In this document: positions 1 to 7,496 of the stretch, piece by piece
Layout of the letters: every line of letters begins with the position of its first letter
How positions within the stretch are numbered: the first letter of the stretch is position 1
DNA from: an uncultured Paracoccus sp.
GTDB lineage: Bacteria; Pseudomonadota; Alphaproteobacteria; Rhodobacterales; Rhodobacteraceae
DNA length: 20,191 bases
Direction: 5' to 3'
Assembly: GCA_934533075.1 (NCBI GenBank)
Contig: CAKTBJ010000042.1
Location: forward strand, 1-20,191
Made by a program: the position numbers and the translations under genes
Notes under the pieces: generated by a model
Databases searched by the model: none
What the model was told of the DNA's origin: nothing
Seen by the model: only the letters and a program-made list of their open reading frames with translations

Positions 1-177
1 GTGGTGGCCTCGGACGCCTTCTTCCCCTTCGCCGATGGCGTCGAGGCGCTGGCCGAGGCCGGGGCGGTGGCGGTGATCCAGCCCGGCGGCTCGGTCCGCG
101 ACGAGGAGGTGATCGCGGCCGCCGACCGGCTGGGTCTGACGATGGTCTTCACCGGCCAGCGGCATTTCCGCCACTGA
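1..177 (+). CDS. purH: Bifunctional purine biosynthesis protein PurH, C-terminal 58 residues (partial)
   Basis: The frame is open from the first base to a TGA at 175-177, so this is only the 3' end of a gene that starts upstream of the window. The visible residues carry the hallmark end of PurH: SDAFFPF near the start, the IQPGGS segment with RDEEVI, and a terminal [11 protein letters not shown]. In the family this part belongs to the AICAR formyltransferase domain, which adds the formyl group in the penultimate step of IMP synthesis; the N-terminal IMP cyclohydrolase domain lies outside the window. The GTG at base 1 is an internal codon, not a start. lspA begins 12 nt after the stop, which suggests co-transcription. 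Confidence 0.95.
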   Translation: MVASDAFFPFADGVEALAEAGAVAVIQPGGSVRDEEVIAAADRLGLTMVFTGQRHFRH

Positions 178-189
178 GGGGCGCAGCGG

Positions 190-891
190 GTGAGCGAGGA
201 CGAGGACAAGCCCGGCGACAAGCCCGGCGCGGCGCGACCCACGCCCGAGGCGAGGCCAGCGGCGCCGGCGCCCGGCCCCGACATGCCCAAGCCTGCCACG
301 AAGCCCAAGGCCCCGCGCAAGCGCAAGCCCCCGCCGCCTCCCCCGCCGCGCCGCCCTCTGGTCGCGGCTGTGGCGGCTGCGGTTCTGGCCGTGGACCAGG
401 CCAGCAAATGGCTGGTCGTGCAGCACCTGAACCTGCCGCAGCTGCGCGAGATCGACGTGATCGACCCGTGGCTGAACCTGCGCATGGCGTGGAATCAGGG
501 GATGAATTTCGGGCTGCTGGCCTCGTCGCAGGAACTGACGCGCTGGCTGCTGATCGCGGTGGCGCTGGCGGTCTGCGCCTGGGTCTGCATCTGGGTGCTG
601 CGCGGCCGGCCCGGACGCTTCGCGCGCGTGGCCGCCGGGCTGCTGGTCGGCGGGGCACTGGGCAATGTCATCGACCGGCTGGCCTATGGCGCGGTGGCGG
701 ATTTCCTGAACATGTCGCTGCCGGGCTGGCAGAACCCCTACAGCTTCAACGTCGCCGACATCGCGATCTTCGCCGGCGCCCTCGGGCTGGTGCTGCAACC
801 GCAGCCCAAGCCGACCCCCACCGGGCGCAAACCGGCGGGCGGGCGCAAGGGCAATGCAAAGCCCCGTGACGCCGGGCGCAAGACGCGCTAG
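190..891 (+). CDS. lspA: Lipoprotein signal peptidase (signal peptidase II) with a long proline-rich N-terminal extension
   Basis: This is an inner-membrane aspartyl protease that removes the signal peptide of diacylglyceryl-modified prolipoproteins. The family signatures are present: DQASK (69-73), [10 protein letters not shown] (99-108), GNVIDR (158-163) and FNVADI (186-191). D162 and D190 are the expected catalytic pair. Four membrane segments are plausible, near 57-73, 118-137, 145-162 and 187-203. The protein has 233 residues against about 160-170 for the family. The excess is a charged and proline-rich leader (1-55, with seven consecutive prolines) and a basic C-terminal tail (204-233). 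The GTG start at 190 is chosen because AGGGG lies 8 nt upstream; the next in-frame start, ATG at 283, has no visible ribosome site. The neighbouring lipoprotein gene is a likely substrate. Confidence 0.93.
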   Translation: MSEDEDKPGDKPGAARPTPEARPAAPAPGPDMPKPATKPKAPRKRKPPPPPPPRRPLVAAVAAAVLAVDQASKWLVVQHLNLPQLREIDVIDPWLNLRMAWNQGMNFGLLASSQELTRWLLIAVALAVCAWVCIWVLRGRPGRFARVAAGLLVGGALGNVIDRLAYGAVADFLNMSLPGWQNPYSFNVADIAIFAGALGLVLQPQPKPTPTGRKPAGGRKGNAKPRDAGRKTR

Positions 892-921
892 GACAGGCGG
901 GACGGCGAGGGAAGGACTGGC

Positions 922-1440
922 ATGCGGGCATTCGTGACGGCATTGGGCTTGACGGCGGCGCTGGGGCTGGCGGCTTGCAGCAACAGCGGCAATCTGATGA
1001 CCCTGGAAAGCGGCGACGGGCCGGACGAGTTCGCCATCGTGCCCACAAAGCCCCTGCAAATGCCGGCGGATCTGGCGCAGCTGCCGCCGCCGACGCCGGG
1101 CGGGAGCAATATCACCGACCCGACCCCGCAGGCCGATGCGGTCGCCAGCCTCGGCGGCAATCCCGCGCATCTCTCGGCGCAGGGCGTGGGCGCGGCGGAC
1201 GGGGCGCTGCTGGCCTATACCGGCCGGCTGGGCCGCGATGCCAATATCCGCGCCGTGACCGCCGCCGAGGACGAGGCCTTCCGCGCCCGCCACGGCCGCC
1301 GGCTGCTGGAGATCATCGCGAAGACGAATGTCTACATGCGCGCCTATCGCCCGCAGGCCATCGACCCCTATGCCGAGCTGGAGCGGTTCCGCCGCGCCGG
1401 CGTGCGCACGCCCACCGCGCCCCCCAAGCCGGAGAGATGA
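922..1440 (+). CDS. DUF3035 / BamF-like outer-membrane lipoprotein
   Basis: The protein has 172 residues and a classical lipoprotein signal peptide: a short basic start, a hydrophobic stretch 4-15, and a lipobox LAAC with the modified cysteine at 19. Ser20 at the +2 position favours sorting to the outer membrane. The mature part has a proline-rich linker (48-62) and a basic helical C-terminus. I recognise the alphaproteobacterial DUF3035 type, which from memory is linked to BamF, an accessory lipoprotein of the Caulobacter outer-membrane protein assembly (BAM) complex; that assignment is by resemblance only. A strong AGGGAAGG ribosome site precedes the ATG by about 5 nt. It lies 30 nt after lspA, whose product would mature it, and its stop overlaps the next start (ATGA). 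Confidence 0.78.
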   Translation: MRAFVTALGLTAALGLAACSNSGNLMTLESGDGPDEFAIVPTKPLQMPADLAQLPPPTPGGSNITDPTPQADAVASLGGNPAHLSAQGVGAADGALLAYTGRLGRDANIRAVTAAEDEAFRARHGRRLLEIIAKTNVYMRAYRPQAIDPYAELERFRRAGVRTPTAPPKPER

Positions 1441-2669
1441 CGCAAGGCCCGCTCGCCCCCGCCGGTTTCGCGCCGGACGTACCCGGTTTCGCCGCCGATC
1501 CCTGGCCGGCCTATGCCGCCCTGCGCGATGTGGGCCTGTGCTGGCACGAGGGCTTCGGCATGTGGCTGGCCGGCCGCTTTGCCGATGTGCAGGCCATCGC
1601 GACGGACCGGCGGATGGTGCGTTCGCCCGACAGCTTCACCACCGCCGAGGAACGCGCCCGCCTGCGACGCGCGGCGAATTTCCACGACATGCCCTATCAC
1701 GAGCGTTTCGTGCAGACCTCGATGCTGGAGGTGGACGGGCCGGACCATACCCGCATGCGCCGGGCGGTGTTTCCGTTCTTTACCCGCACGCGGCTGGAAT
1801 CGCTGCGCGACTGGATCGCCGCCTTCACCGATGGCGAGGTGCGCCGGGCGGTGGCGCGGGCGCGGTTCGATTTCATCGCCGACTTGGCGGCGGGGATTCC
1901 GGGACAGGTGATCGGGCGGCTGATGGACCTGCCGCCGGCTGATGCGCCGCAGATGACGCAGTGGTCCGAGGAAACCGTCAGCTTCTTCGACCCCGACCGC
2001 ACCGAGGCCAGGAAGGCCCGCGCCGAGGCCGCCACCCGCGCCTTCCACGACTATCTTCAGGACCGTATCGCGGAACGCCGCCGCGCCCTGGGCGACGACC
2101 TGCTGTCGGTGCTGATCCGCGCCGAGGCCGAGGGCGTGCTGACCCCGGACGAGGTTGTCATCAACGCCATGCAACTGCTGCATGCCGGGCATGGCTCGAC
2201 CATCGACGCGATGGGCAACGGCATGGCGGCGCTGCTGGCCCATCCCGGGCAGATGGCGCGGCTGCGCGCCGACCCCGCCCTGATGCCCTTGGCCGTGCAG
2301 GAAATTTTTCGCTATGCCGCGCCGCTGCCCTTCTTTCACCGCTTCGCCTCGGAGCCGATCGAGGTCGCCGGCCGTCTCTGGCCCACGGGAACGAAATTCG
2401 GGCTGCTCTACCCGGCGGCCAACCGCGACCCGGAGGCCTTCCCCGATCCCGATCGCTTCGATGCCGGGCGCCAGCCGAACCGGCATCTCGCCTTCGGCTC
2501 CGGCCCGCATGTCTGCCTGGGAAACAACCTGTCGCGCATGACGATGGAGGCGCTGTTCACCGCCCTGCTGGCGCAGACCGCCGTGATCGAGGCCGACGGC
2601 CCGGCGGCGTGGAAGCCCGGCCTTCAGGCGCATGGGCCGCTGACCCTGCCTGTTCGGGTTATAAAGTAA
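1437..2669 (+). CDS. Cytochrome P450 with an atypical I-helix
   Basis: This is a soluble bacterial-type P450 of 410 residues, normal length and without a membrane anchor. Visible landmarks, in order, are the C-helix DHTRMRR (103-109, heme propionate contact), the I-helix AGHGST (250-255), the K-helix ExxR (E289-R292), and the heme-binding loop FGSGPHVCLG (353-362) with Cys360 as the expected thiolate ligand. Usual P450s have AGxE/DTT in the I-helix; here the acidic residue is Gly253 and the alcohol is Ser254. The ATG overlaps the stop of the DUF3035 gene in an ATGA, with GGAG only 2 nt upstream, implying translational coupling. No ferredoxin or ferredoxin reductase gene is in the window, so redox partner and substrate are unknown. 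The fold is certain; whether it is a monooxygenase is not. Confidence 0.93.
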   Translation: MTQGPLAPAGFAPDVPGFAADPWPAYAALRDVGLCWHEGFGMWLAGRFADVQAIATDRRMVRSPDSFTTAEERARLRRAANFHDMPYHERFVQTSMLEVDGPDHTRMRRAVFPFFTRTRLESLRDWIAAFTDGEVRRAVARARFDFIADLAAGIPGQVIGRLMDLPPADAPQMTQWSEETVSFFDPDRTEARKARAEAATRAFHDYLQDRIAERRRALGDDLLSVLIRAEAEGVLTPDEVVINAMQLLHAGHGSTIDAMGNGMAALLAHPGQMARLRADPALMPLAVQEIFRYAAPLPFFHRFASEPIEVAGRLWPTGTKFGLLYPAANRDPEAFPDPDRFDAGRQPNRHLAFGSGPHVCLGNNLSRMTMEALFTALLAQTAVIEADGPAAWKPGLQAHGPLTLPVRVIK

Positions 2670-2672
2670 CCC
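2656..2672. repeat. Perfect inverted repeat spanning the P450 stop codon
   Basis: GGGTTA and TAACCC form a perfect 6-bp stem around a 5-nt loop (TAAAG). The TAA stop of the P450 is the first three bases of the right arm. It is followed by only two T residues, so it is a weak intrinsic terminator at best; it may instead stabilise the 3' end of the upstream message or serve as an operator. Confidence 0.4.
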
Positions 2673-2702
2673 TTCACCGCCTCGTGACGCCGGAAAGGCT
2701 TG

Positions 2703-2720
2703 CCGCGCCCGCGGGCGCGG
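2703..2720. repeat. 18-bp perfect palindrome upstream of the M16 protease pair
   Basis: The sequence CCGCGCCCGCGGGCGCGG is fully self-complementary with no spacer. It sits 39 nt before the ATG of the first M16 gene and has no T-tract after it. It could be a protein-binding dyad or a short hairpin separating the upstream genes from the protease genes. Such palindromes also arise by chance in DNA this rich in G and C. Confidence 0.4.
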
Positions 2721-2758
2721 GCCACCCTCCGCGCGAAGTCGACAACCCCGGAGTTCCC

Positions 2759-4249
2759 ATGCGTCGCCTTGCCCTGGCCCTCATGCTGATCCTCGGCGCC
2801 CCGCCGGTTCTGGCGCGGAACATGCCCCCCGGCATCAGCCATTTCACGCTGGACAACGGCCTCGACGTGGTGGTGATCGAGGATCACCGCGCCCCGGTCG
2901 TGGTGCAAATGGTCTGGTATCGCGTGGGTTCCGCCGACGAGATGCCGGGCAAGTCGGGCATCGCCCATTACCTGGAACACCTGATGTTCAAGGGCACCGA
3001 CACGCTGGCGCCGGGCGAGTTCTCGCGCACGGTGACGGCGAATGGCGGCATGGACAACGCCTTTACCAGCTATGATTATACCGCCTATTTCCAACGCATT
3101 GCCGCCGACCGGCTGGAGCTGGTGATGCGGATGGAGGCCGACCGCATGGCCAATCTGCGCATCGGCGAAGAGGATTGGCAGGCCGAGCGGCAGGTGGTGC
3201 TGGAGGAGCGTTCCCAGCGCACCGACAGCGATCCCGGCGCCCAGTTCTCCGAGGAGCGCGCGGCCGCGCAATATCTCAACCACCCTTACGGGCGCCCGAT
3301 CATCGGCTGGCGGGCCGAGATGGAGGGGCTGACCCGGCAGGACGCGCTGGACTGGTATGCGGCCCATTACGCGCCCGACAATGCGGTGCTGGTCGTGGCC
3401 GGCGACGTGACGGCCGGGCAGGTGCGCGAACTGGCGCAGCAGCATTACGGCCCGATCCCCGCCGCCGGCCACTCGCGCGACCGCCTGCGCCCGCAGGAGC
3501 CGCCGCAGCGCGCGCCCCGGCAGATGGAATTCGTCGATGCCCGCGTGGCGCAACCGGTTCTGTATCGCTCCATCCTCGCGCCCGAGCGCAATCCGGGCGA
3601 CCAGCAGAAGGCGGCGGCGCTGACCGTGCTGGCGGAGCTGCTGGGCGGCTCGCCGCAGACCTCGGTTCTGGGGCAGCGGCTGATGCTGACCGGCAAGGCG
3701 GTGCATGTCGGCAGCTATTACGACGGGCTGGCGGTCGATCCCACCACCTTCACGCTGGTCATGGTGCCGGCCCACGGCGTTCCGCCCGACCAGGCCGAGG
3801 CCGATCTGGACGCGGCGCTGGCCGAATTCCTCGCCGCCGGCGTCGACGAGGCGCAACTGGAGCGCGTGCGGGCGCAGGTTCAGGCCAACCAGATCTATGC
3901 CCGCGACTCCGCGCATGGCCGCGCCTATGATTACGGGCAGGGGCTGGCCATCGGCCTGGGGGTCGAGGACGTGAACGCCTGGCCCGACCTGCTGGCCGAG
4001 GTCTCGGCCGAGGCGGTCGAGGCGGCGGCGCGCGAGTTGCTGACCTCGACGGCGCGGGTGACGGGCTGGCTGCTGCCCGCGGCGCAAAAGACCGAGACGC
4101 TGCCCGCCGCGCCCGACACGGCCACCGATACCGGGACCGCGCCCGATGCGAATACCCCCGCCGGGACCGCGCCCGAGGCCGGCCCGGCAATCCCGCCGCC
4201 CGCCACCACCGAACCCGCCACCGAACCCGCGACGGAGGCCGCCCAATGA
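2759..4249 (+). CDS. M16 family zinc metalloprotease, catalytic subunit (pitrilysin/processing-peptidase type), secreted
   Basis: This is a 496-residue periplasmic protease. A signal peptide (1-19, ending VLA) precedes the mature protein. The inverted zinc motif HxxEH is intact as H70-YL-E73-H74, and E150, 76 residues after H74, fits the third zinc ligand. Flanking family features are NGLDVVV (33-39), the GSADE segment (57-61) and the TSYDYTAY region (103-110). The second half is an M16 C-terminal domain without an obvious Arg/Tyr substrate-binding motif, which the partner protein supplies. Residues from about 455 to 496 are a Thr/Ala/Pro-rich low-complexity tail with TEPA repeats. GGAG lies 5 nt before the ATG. 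Its stop overlaps the next start by ATGA, consistent with a heterodimer made in fixed ratio. Confidence 0.93.
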   Translation: MRRLALALMLILGAPPVLARNMPPGISHFTLDNGLDVVVIEDHRAPVVVQMVWYRVGSADEMPGKSGIAHYLEHLMFKGTDTLAPGEFSRTVTANGGMDNAFTSYDYTAYFQRIAADRLELVMRMEADRMANLRIGEEDWQAERQVVLEERSQRTDSDPGAQFSEERAAAQYLNHPYGRPIIGWRAEMEGLTRQDALDWYAAHYAPDNAVLVVAGDVTAGQVRELAQQHYGPIPAAGHSRDRLRPQEPPQRAPRQMEFVDARVAQPVLYRSILAPERNPGDQQKAAALTVLAELLGGSPQTSVLGQRLMLTGKAVHVGSYYDGLAVDPTTFTLVMVPAHGVPPDQAEADLDAALAEFLAAGVDEAQLERVRAQVQANQIYARDSAHGRAYDYGQGLAIGLGVEDVNAWPDLLAEVSAEAVEAAARELLTSTARVTGWLLPAAQKTETLPAAPDTATDTGTAPDANTPAGTAPEAGPAIPPPATTEPATEPATEAAQ

Positions 4250-5553
4250 TCCGCCGGATTTCCCACACCCTGCTGGCGCTGCTGGTGCTGGCCCTGCCGG
4301 CCCGCGCCATCGACATCCAGACCGTCACCTCGCCGCAAGGGATCGAGGCCTGGCTGGTCGAGGATCACTCGATCCCCTTCGTGGCGCTGTCGATCCTGTT
4401 CCGGGGCGGGGCCTCGATGGACCCGGAGGGCCAGCGGGGCGCCGTCAGGCTGATGGCCGCCACGCTGGAGGAAGGCGCCGGCGACCGCGACGCCACCGGC
4501 TTCGCGCAGGAAGCCGAGGCGCTGGGCGCGCGGTTCAGCTTCGACGCCGGCGACGATACGGTCTCGGTCTCGGCGCGGATGCTGACGGAAAACCGCGATG
4601 CCTCGGCGGACCTGCTGCATGACGCGCTGACCCTGCCCCGCTTCGATCAGGCGGATGTGGACCGGGTGCGCGGGCAGATGCTGGCCATCATCCGGTCCGA
4701 GGCCACCGACCCGCAAAGCATCGGTGCCAAGGCGCTGGCGGCGGCGATCTGGGGCGATCATCCCTATGCCACCTCGGTCAACGGCACCGCCGACAGCGTG
4801 GCGGCGCTGACCCCGGACGACCTGCACGCCGTCAAGGACCGGGTGCTGGCCCGCGACCGGCTGATCGTTTCCGCCGCCGGCGACGTGACGGCGGAGGAGC
4901 TGGGCGCGCTGCTCGACCGCATCCTTGCCGATCTGCCGGCCGAGGCCACCGCCCCGCTGCCCCCGCCCGCCCCCTATCTGGGCGAGGGCGGCGTGGAGGT
5001 CATCGACTGGGACAGCCCGCAGACCGTGGTCAGTTTTGCCGCGCCCTCGATCCCGATGGACGACCCGGATTATTTCGCGGCCTTCGTGCTGAACCACATC
5101 CTTGGCGGCGGCGGGTTTTCCTCGCGGCTGATGGAGGAGATCCGCGAGAAGCGCGGGCTGACCTATGGCGTCTATACCGGCCTCGCCAACCAGGTGCTGG
5201 GCGAAAGCTGGCAGGGCGGCATGGCCTCGGCCAACGAGAAGGTCGCCGAGGGCATGGCCCTGATCCGCGAGGTCTGGGACCGCACCGCGCAGGGCGTCAC
5301 CGAGGCCGAGCTGCGCGACGCCAAGACCTATCTGACCGGCGAATATCCGCTGCGCTTCGACGGCAACGGCAAGATCGCCTCGATCCTGTCGGGGATGCAG
5401 CTGATGGGCATGCCGCGCGATTACGTCAACACCCGCAACGCGCAGGTCGAGGCGGTGACGCTGGAGGACGTGGCGCGGGTGGCGGCGCGGCTGCTGGATG
5501 CCGACCGCCTGCAATTCGTGCTGGTCGGACGGCCCGAGGGGCTGGCGGATTAG
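4246..5553 (+). CDS. M16 family protein, non-catalytic partner subunit, secreted
   Basis: The protein has 435 residues and a signal peptide (1-21, ending ARA). It aligns in layout with the preceding M16 protease, but the zinc motif is lost: the HxxEH positions read R68-LM-A71-A72, followed by LEEGAG. It keeps the R303-GLTY-307 segment that in M16 heterodimers provides the substrate-binding Arg/Tyr pair. A glycine-rich GGGGFSSRL motif (287-295) is also typical. By family knowledge it would complement the upstream catalytic subunit, each contributing half of the active cavity, as in mitochondrial processing peptidase. GGAGG lies 7 nt before the ATG, which itself overlaps the upstream stop. Its periplasmic substrate cannot be read from sequence. 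Confidence 0.92.
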   Translation: MIRRISHTLLALLVLALPARAIDIQTVTSPQGIEAWLVEDHSIPFVALSILFRGGASMDPEGQRGAVRLMAATLEEGAGDRDATGFAQEAEALGARFSFDAGDDTVSVSARMLTENRDASADLLHDALTLPRFDQADVDRVRGQMLAIIRSEATDPQSIGAKALAAAIWGDHPYATSVNGTADSVAALTPDDLHAVKDRVLARDRLIVSAAGDVTAEELGALLDRILADLPAEATAPLPPPAPYLGEGGVEVIDWDSPQTVVSFAAPSIPMDDPDYFAAFVLNHILGGGGFSSRLMEEIREKRGLTYGVYTGLANQVLGESWQGGMASANEKVAEGMALIREVWDRTAQGVTEAELRDAKTYLTGEYPLRFDGNGKIASILSGMQLMGMPRDYVNTRNAQVEAVTLEDVARVAARLLDADRLQFVLVGRPEGLAD

Positions 5554-5579
5554 GCGCGGGCTTTGCTAGATATGGTGGC

Positions 5580-7394
5580 ATGAGCGATCCTGCCCCCCAT
5601 ATCCGCCCGGTGATCCGCCAGCTTGACGAGGCCACCGCCAACCGCATCGCCGCCGGCGAGGTGGTCGAGCGTCCGGCCTCGGCGGTCAAGGAACTGGTGG
5701 AAAACGCGCTGGACGCCGGCGCGCGGCGGATCGACATCGCCATCGCGCAGGGCGGCAAGGCGCTGATCCGGGTGCGCGACGACGGTTGCGGCATTCCCGC
5801 CGGGGAATTGCCGCTGGCGCTGGCCCGGCATGCGACCTCCAAGATCGACGGCAGCGATCTGCTGGACATCCGCAGCTTCGGCTTTCGCGGCGAGGCCTTG
5901 CCCAGCCTCGGCGCGGTCGGGCGGCTGGCCATCACCTCGCGCCCCGCCGGGGCGGATGCGGCGGCGATCACCGTCGAGGGCGGGCGCCTTGGCCCGGTGC
6001 GCCCGGCGGCGGGCAATCCCGGCACTACCGTGGAATTGCGCGACCTGTTCTTCGCCACCCCCGCCCGCCTGAAGTTCCTGCGCGGCGAGCGGGCGGAGAC
6101 CCAGGCCGTCGTGGACGTGGTGCGCCGGCTGGCGATGGCCGAGCCGGGCGTGGGCTTTACCCTGACCGACGAGGCCGAAAACCGCCTGCTGTTCCGCGCC
6201 GATGCCGAGCAGGGCGAGCTGTTCGACGCCCTCGCCCGCCGGTTGCGCGGGGTGATGGGGGCCGAGTTCATGGACAACGCCATCCCCATCGCGGCCGAGC
6301 GCGACGGGCTGCGCCTGTCGGGTTTCGCCGGCCTGCCGACCTATTCGCGGGGCGCGGCCGTGGCGCAGCACCTGTTCGTCAACCGCCGCCCGGTGCGCGA
6401 CAAGCTGCTGACCGGCGCGCTGCGGGCGGGCTATTTCGACGTGCTGCCCTCGGGCCGGCACCCTGCGGCGGCGCTGTTCGTGGACTGCCCGCCGCATGAG
6501 GTCGACGTGAACGTGCATCCCGCCAAGGCCGAGGTGCGCTTCCGCCAGCCCGATGCCGCGCGCGGGCTGGTGGTGGCCTCGCTGCGCCACGCGCTGGCCG
6601 GGACGGGCGTGCGGGCCACGACCACCGGCGGGCAGGCGACGCTGGCGGCGATGCGGCCGGGCCGGGTGGCGGAACCGCGCCCCTCGGCGCCCGTGCTGCG
6701 CGCGGCGCTGGATTTGCAGGCGCCCCTGCCCGATCCCGGCCCCGCGCTGGCGCCGGGCTTTGCCGAGGCCTCAGCCCGGATGGAGCCGCCGCCCGAGGTG
6801 ACGCCGGACGACGCGCCGCTGGGCGCCGCGCGGGCGCAACTGCATGAGAATTATATCATCGCCCAGACCCGCGACGGCGTGGTGATCGTGGACCAGCACG
6901 CCGCGCATGAGCGGCTGGTCTATGAACGCCTCAAGGCGCAGGCCGCCGCGCGCGGCATCCCCTCGCAGGCCCTGCTGCTGCCCGAGATCGTGGAGATGAC
7001 GGAGGCCGAGGCCGCCCGCCTGCTGGACCTCGCCCCGGACCTTGCGCGGCTGGGCCTGCATCTGGAGGGGTTCGGCCCCGGCACCGTCATGGTGCGCGAG
7101 ATCCCGGCGCTGCTACAGCGGTTGGACATGCGGCGGCTGCTGCGCGACATTCTGGACGATCTGGCCGATCTGGGCGCCTCGGACCGCTTGCAGGCGCGGG
7201 TGGATGCGGTGCTGTCCTCGATGGCCTGCCACGGCTCGGTCCGCGCGGGACGGCGGATGAATGCCGAGGAGATGAACGCCCTGCTGCGCGAGATGGAGCG
7301 CACGCCCCGCGCCGACCAGTGCAATCACGGCCGTCCCACCTGGATCGAGCTGAAGCTGGCCGATATCGAGCGCCTGTTCGGCCGCCGCGACTGA
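5580..7394 (+). CDS. mutL: DNA mismatch repair protein MutL (endonuclease-type)
   Basis: This 604-residue protein links MutS mismatch recognition to strand incision. The GHKL ATPase motifs are all visible: the ENALDAG segment (41-47, with the catalytic Glu38 just before it), DDGCGI (67-72), the ATP-lid region RHATSKI (83-89) and GFRGEAL (101-107). A variable Pro/Ala-rich linker covers about 340-410. The C-terminal domain carries the endonuclease motif [12 protein letters not shown] (438-449, matching DQHA-x2-E-x4-E), plus ACHGSVRAG (549-557) and CNHGRPT (581-587), which help bind the metal in nicking MutL proteins. Thus this is the MutH-independent type expected outside the E. coli lineage. 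It starts 26 nt after the M16 pair; the ribosome site is weak (GGTGG). Confidence 0.97.
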   Translation: MSDPAPHIRPVIRQLDEATANRIAAGEVVERPASAVKELVENALDAGARRIDIAIAQGGKALIRVRDDGCGIPAGELPLALARHATSKIDGSDLLDIRSFGFRGEALPSLGAVGRLAITSRPAGADAAAITVEGGRLGPVRPAAGNPGTTVELRDLFFATPARLKFLRGERAETQAVVDVVRRLAMAEPGVGFTLTDEAENRLLFRADAEQGELFDALARRLRGVMGAEFMDNAIPIAAERDGLRLSGFAGLPTYSRGAAVAQHLFVNRRPVRDKLLTGALRAGYFDVLPSGRHPAAALFVDCPPHEVDVNVHPAKAEVRFRQPDAARGLVVASLRHALAGTGVRATTTGGQATLAAMRPGRVAEPRPSAPVLRAALDLQAPLPDPGPALAPGFAEASARMEPPPEVTPDDAPLGAARAQLHENYIIAQTRDGVVIVDQHAAHERLVYERLKAQAAARGIPSQALLLPEIVEMTEAEAARLLDLAPDLARLGLHLEGFGPGTVMVREIPALLQRLDMRRLLRDILDDLADLGASDRLQARVDAVLSSMACHGSVRAGRRMNAEEMNALLREMERTPRADQCNHGRPTWIELKLADIERLFGRRD

Positions 7395-7443
7395 TCCCTC
7401 CGGCGTCAACGCTTTCTTTACCCCCACCATGCCATACCCGATT

Positions 7444-7463
7444 CGCCGGCCCATGAGCCGGCG
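7444..7463. terminator. Possible bidirectional terminator hairpin between convergent genes
   Basis: CGCCGGC and GCCGGCG form a perfect 7-bp stem with a 6-nt loop, placed between the convergent ends of mutL (50 nt away) and the crotonase gene (34 nt away). The position is right for a shared terminator, but neither side has a T-tract, so it would be a weak or factor-assisted one. Confidence 0.35.
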
Positions 7464-7496
7464 GAACGGGGGAATCATGGCAATCTGGACGGGTTT

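Noticed and set aside
975..1436. In-frame upstream extension of the P450 frame through the DUF3035 gene
   Set aside because: The extension reads as Arg/Ala/Pro-rich noise in the +2 frame of a real lipoprotein gene. The ATGA overlap start at 1437 gives a normal-length P450.
1961..2758. Upstream extension of the first M16 frame into the P450 gene
   Set aside because: It would bury the clear signal peptide that begins at 2759 and overlap a well-supported P450.
2624..4246. Minus-strand open frame of about 540 codons opposite the first M16 gene
   Set aside because: It is His/Arg/Gly-rich shadow coding opposite a gene with an intact zinc motif and signal peptide; no ribosome site and no domain.
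4095..4246. Thr/Ala/Pro-coding repeats at the end of the first M16 gene as a possible DNA repeat array
   Set aside because: The units are short, imperfect and in frame with a low-complexity protein tail. They are not a CRISPR-like array or a mobile-element end.
3931..5514. Minus-strand open frame of about 527 codons opposite the second M16 gene
   Set aside because: Composition is typical of an antisense shadow, and the plus-strand gene has clear family motifs.
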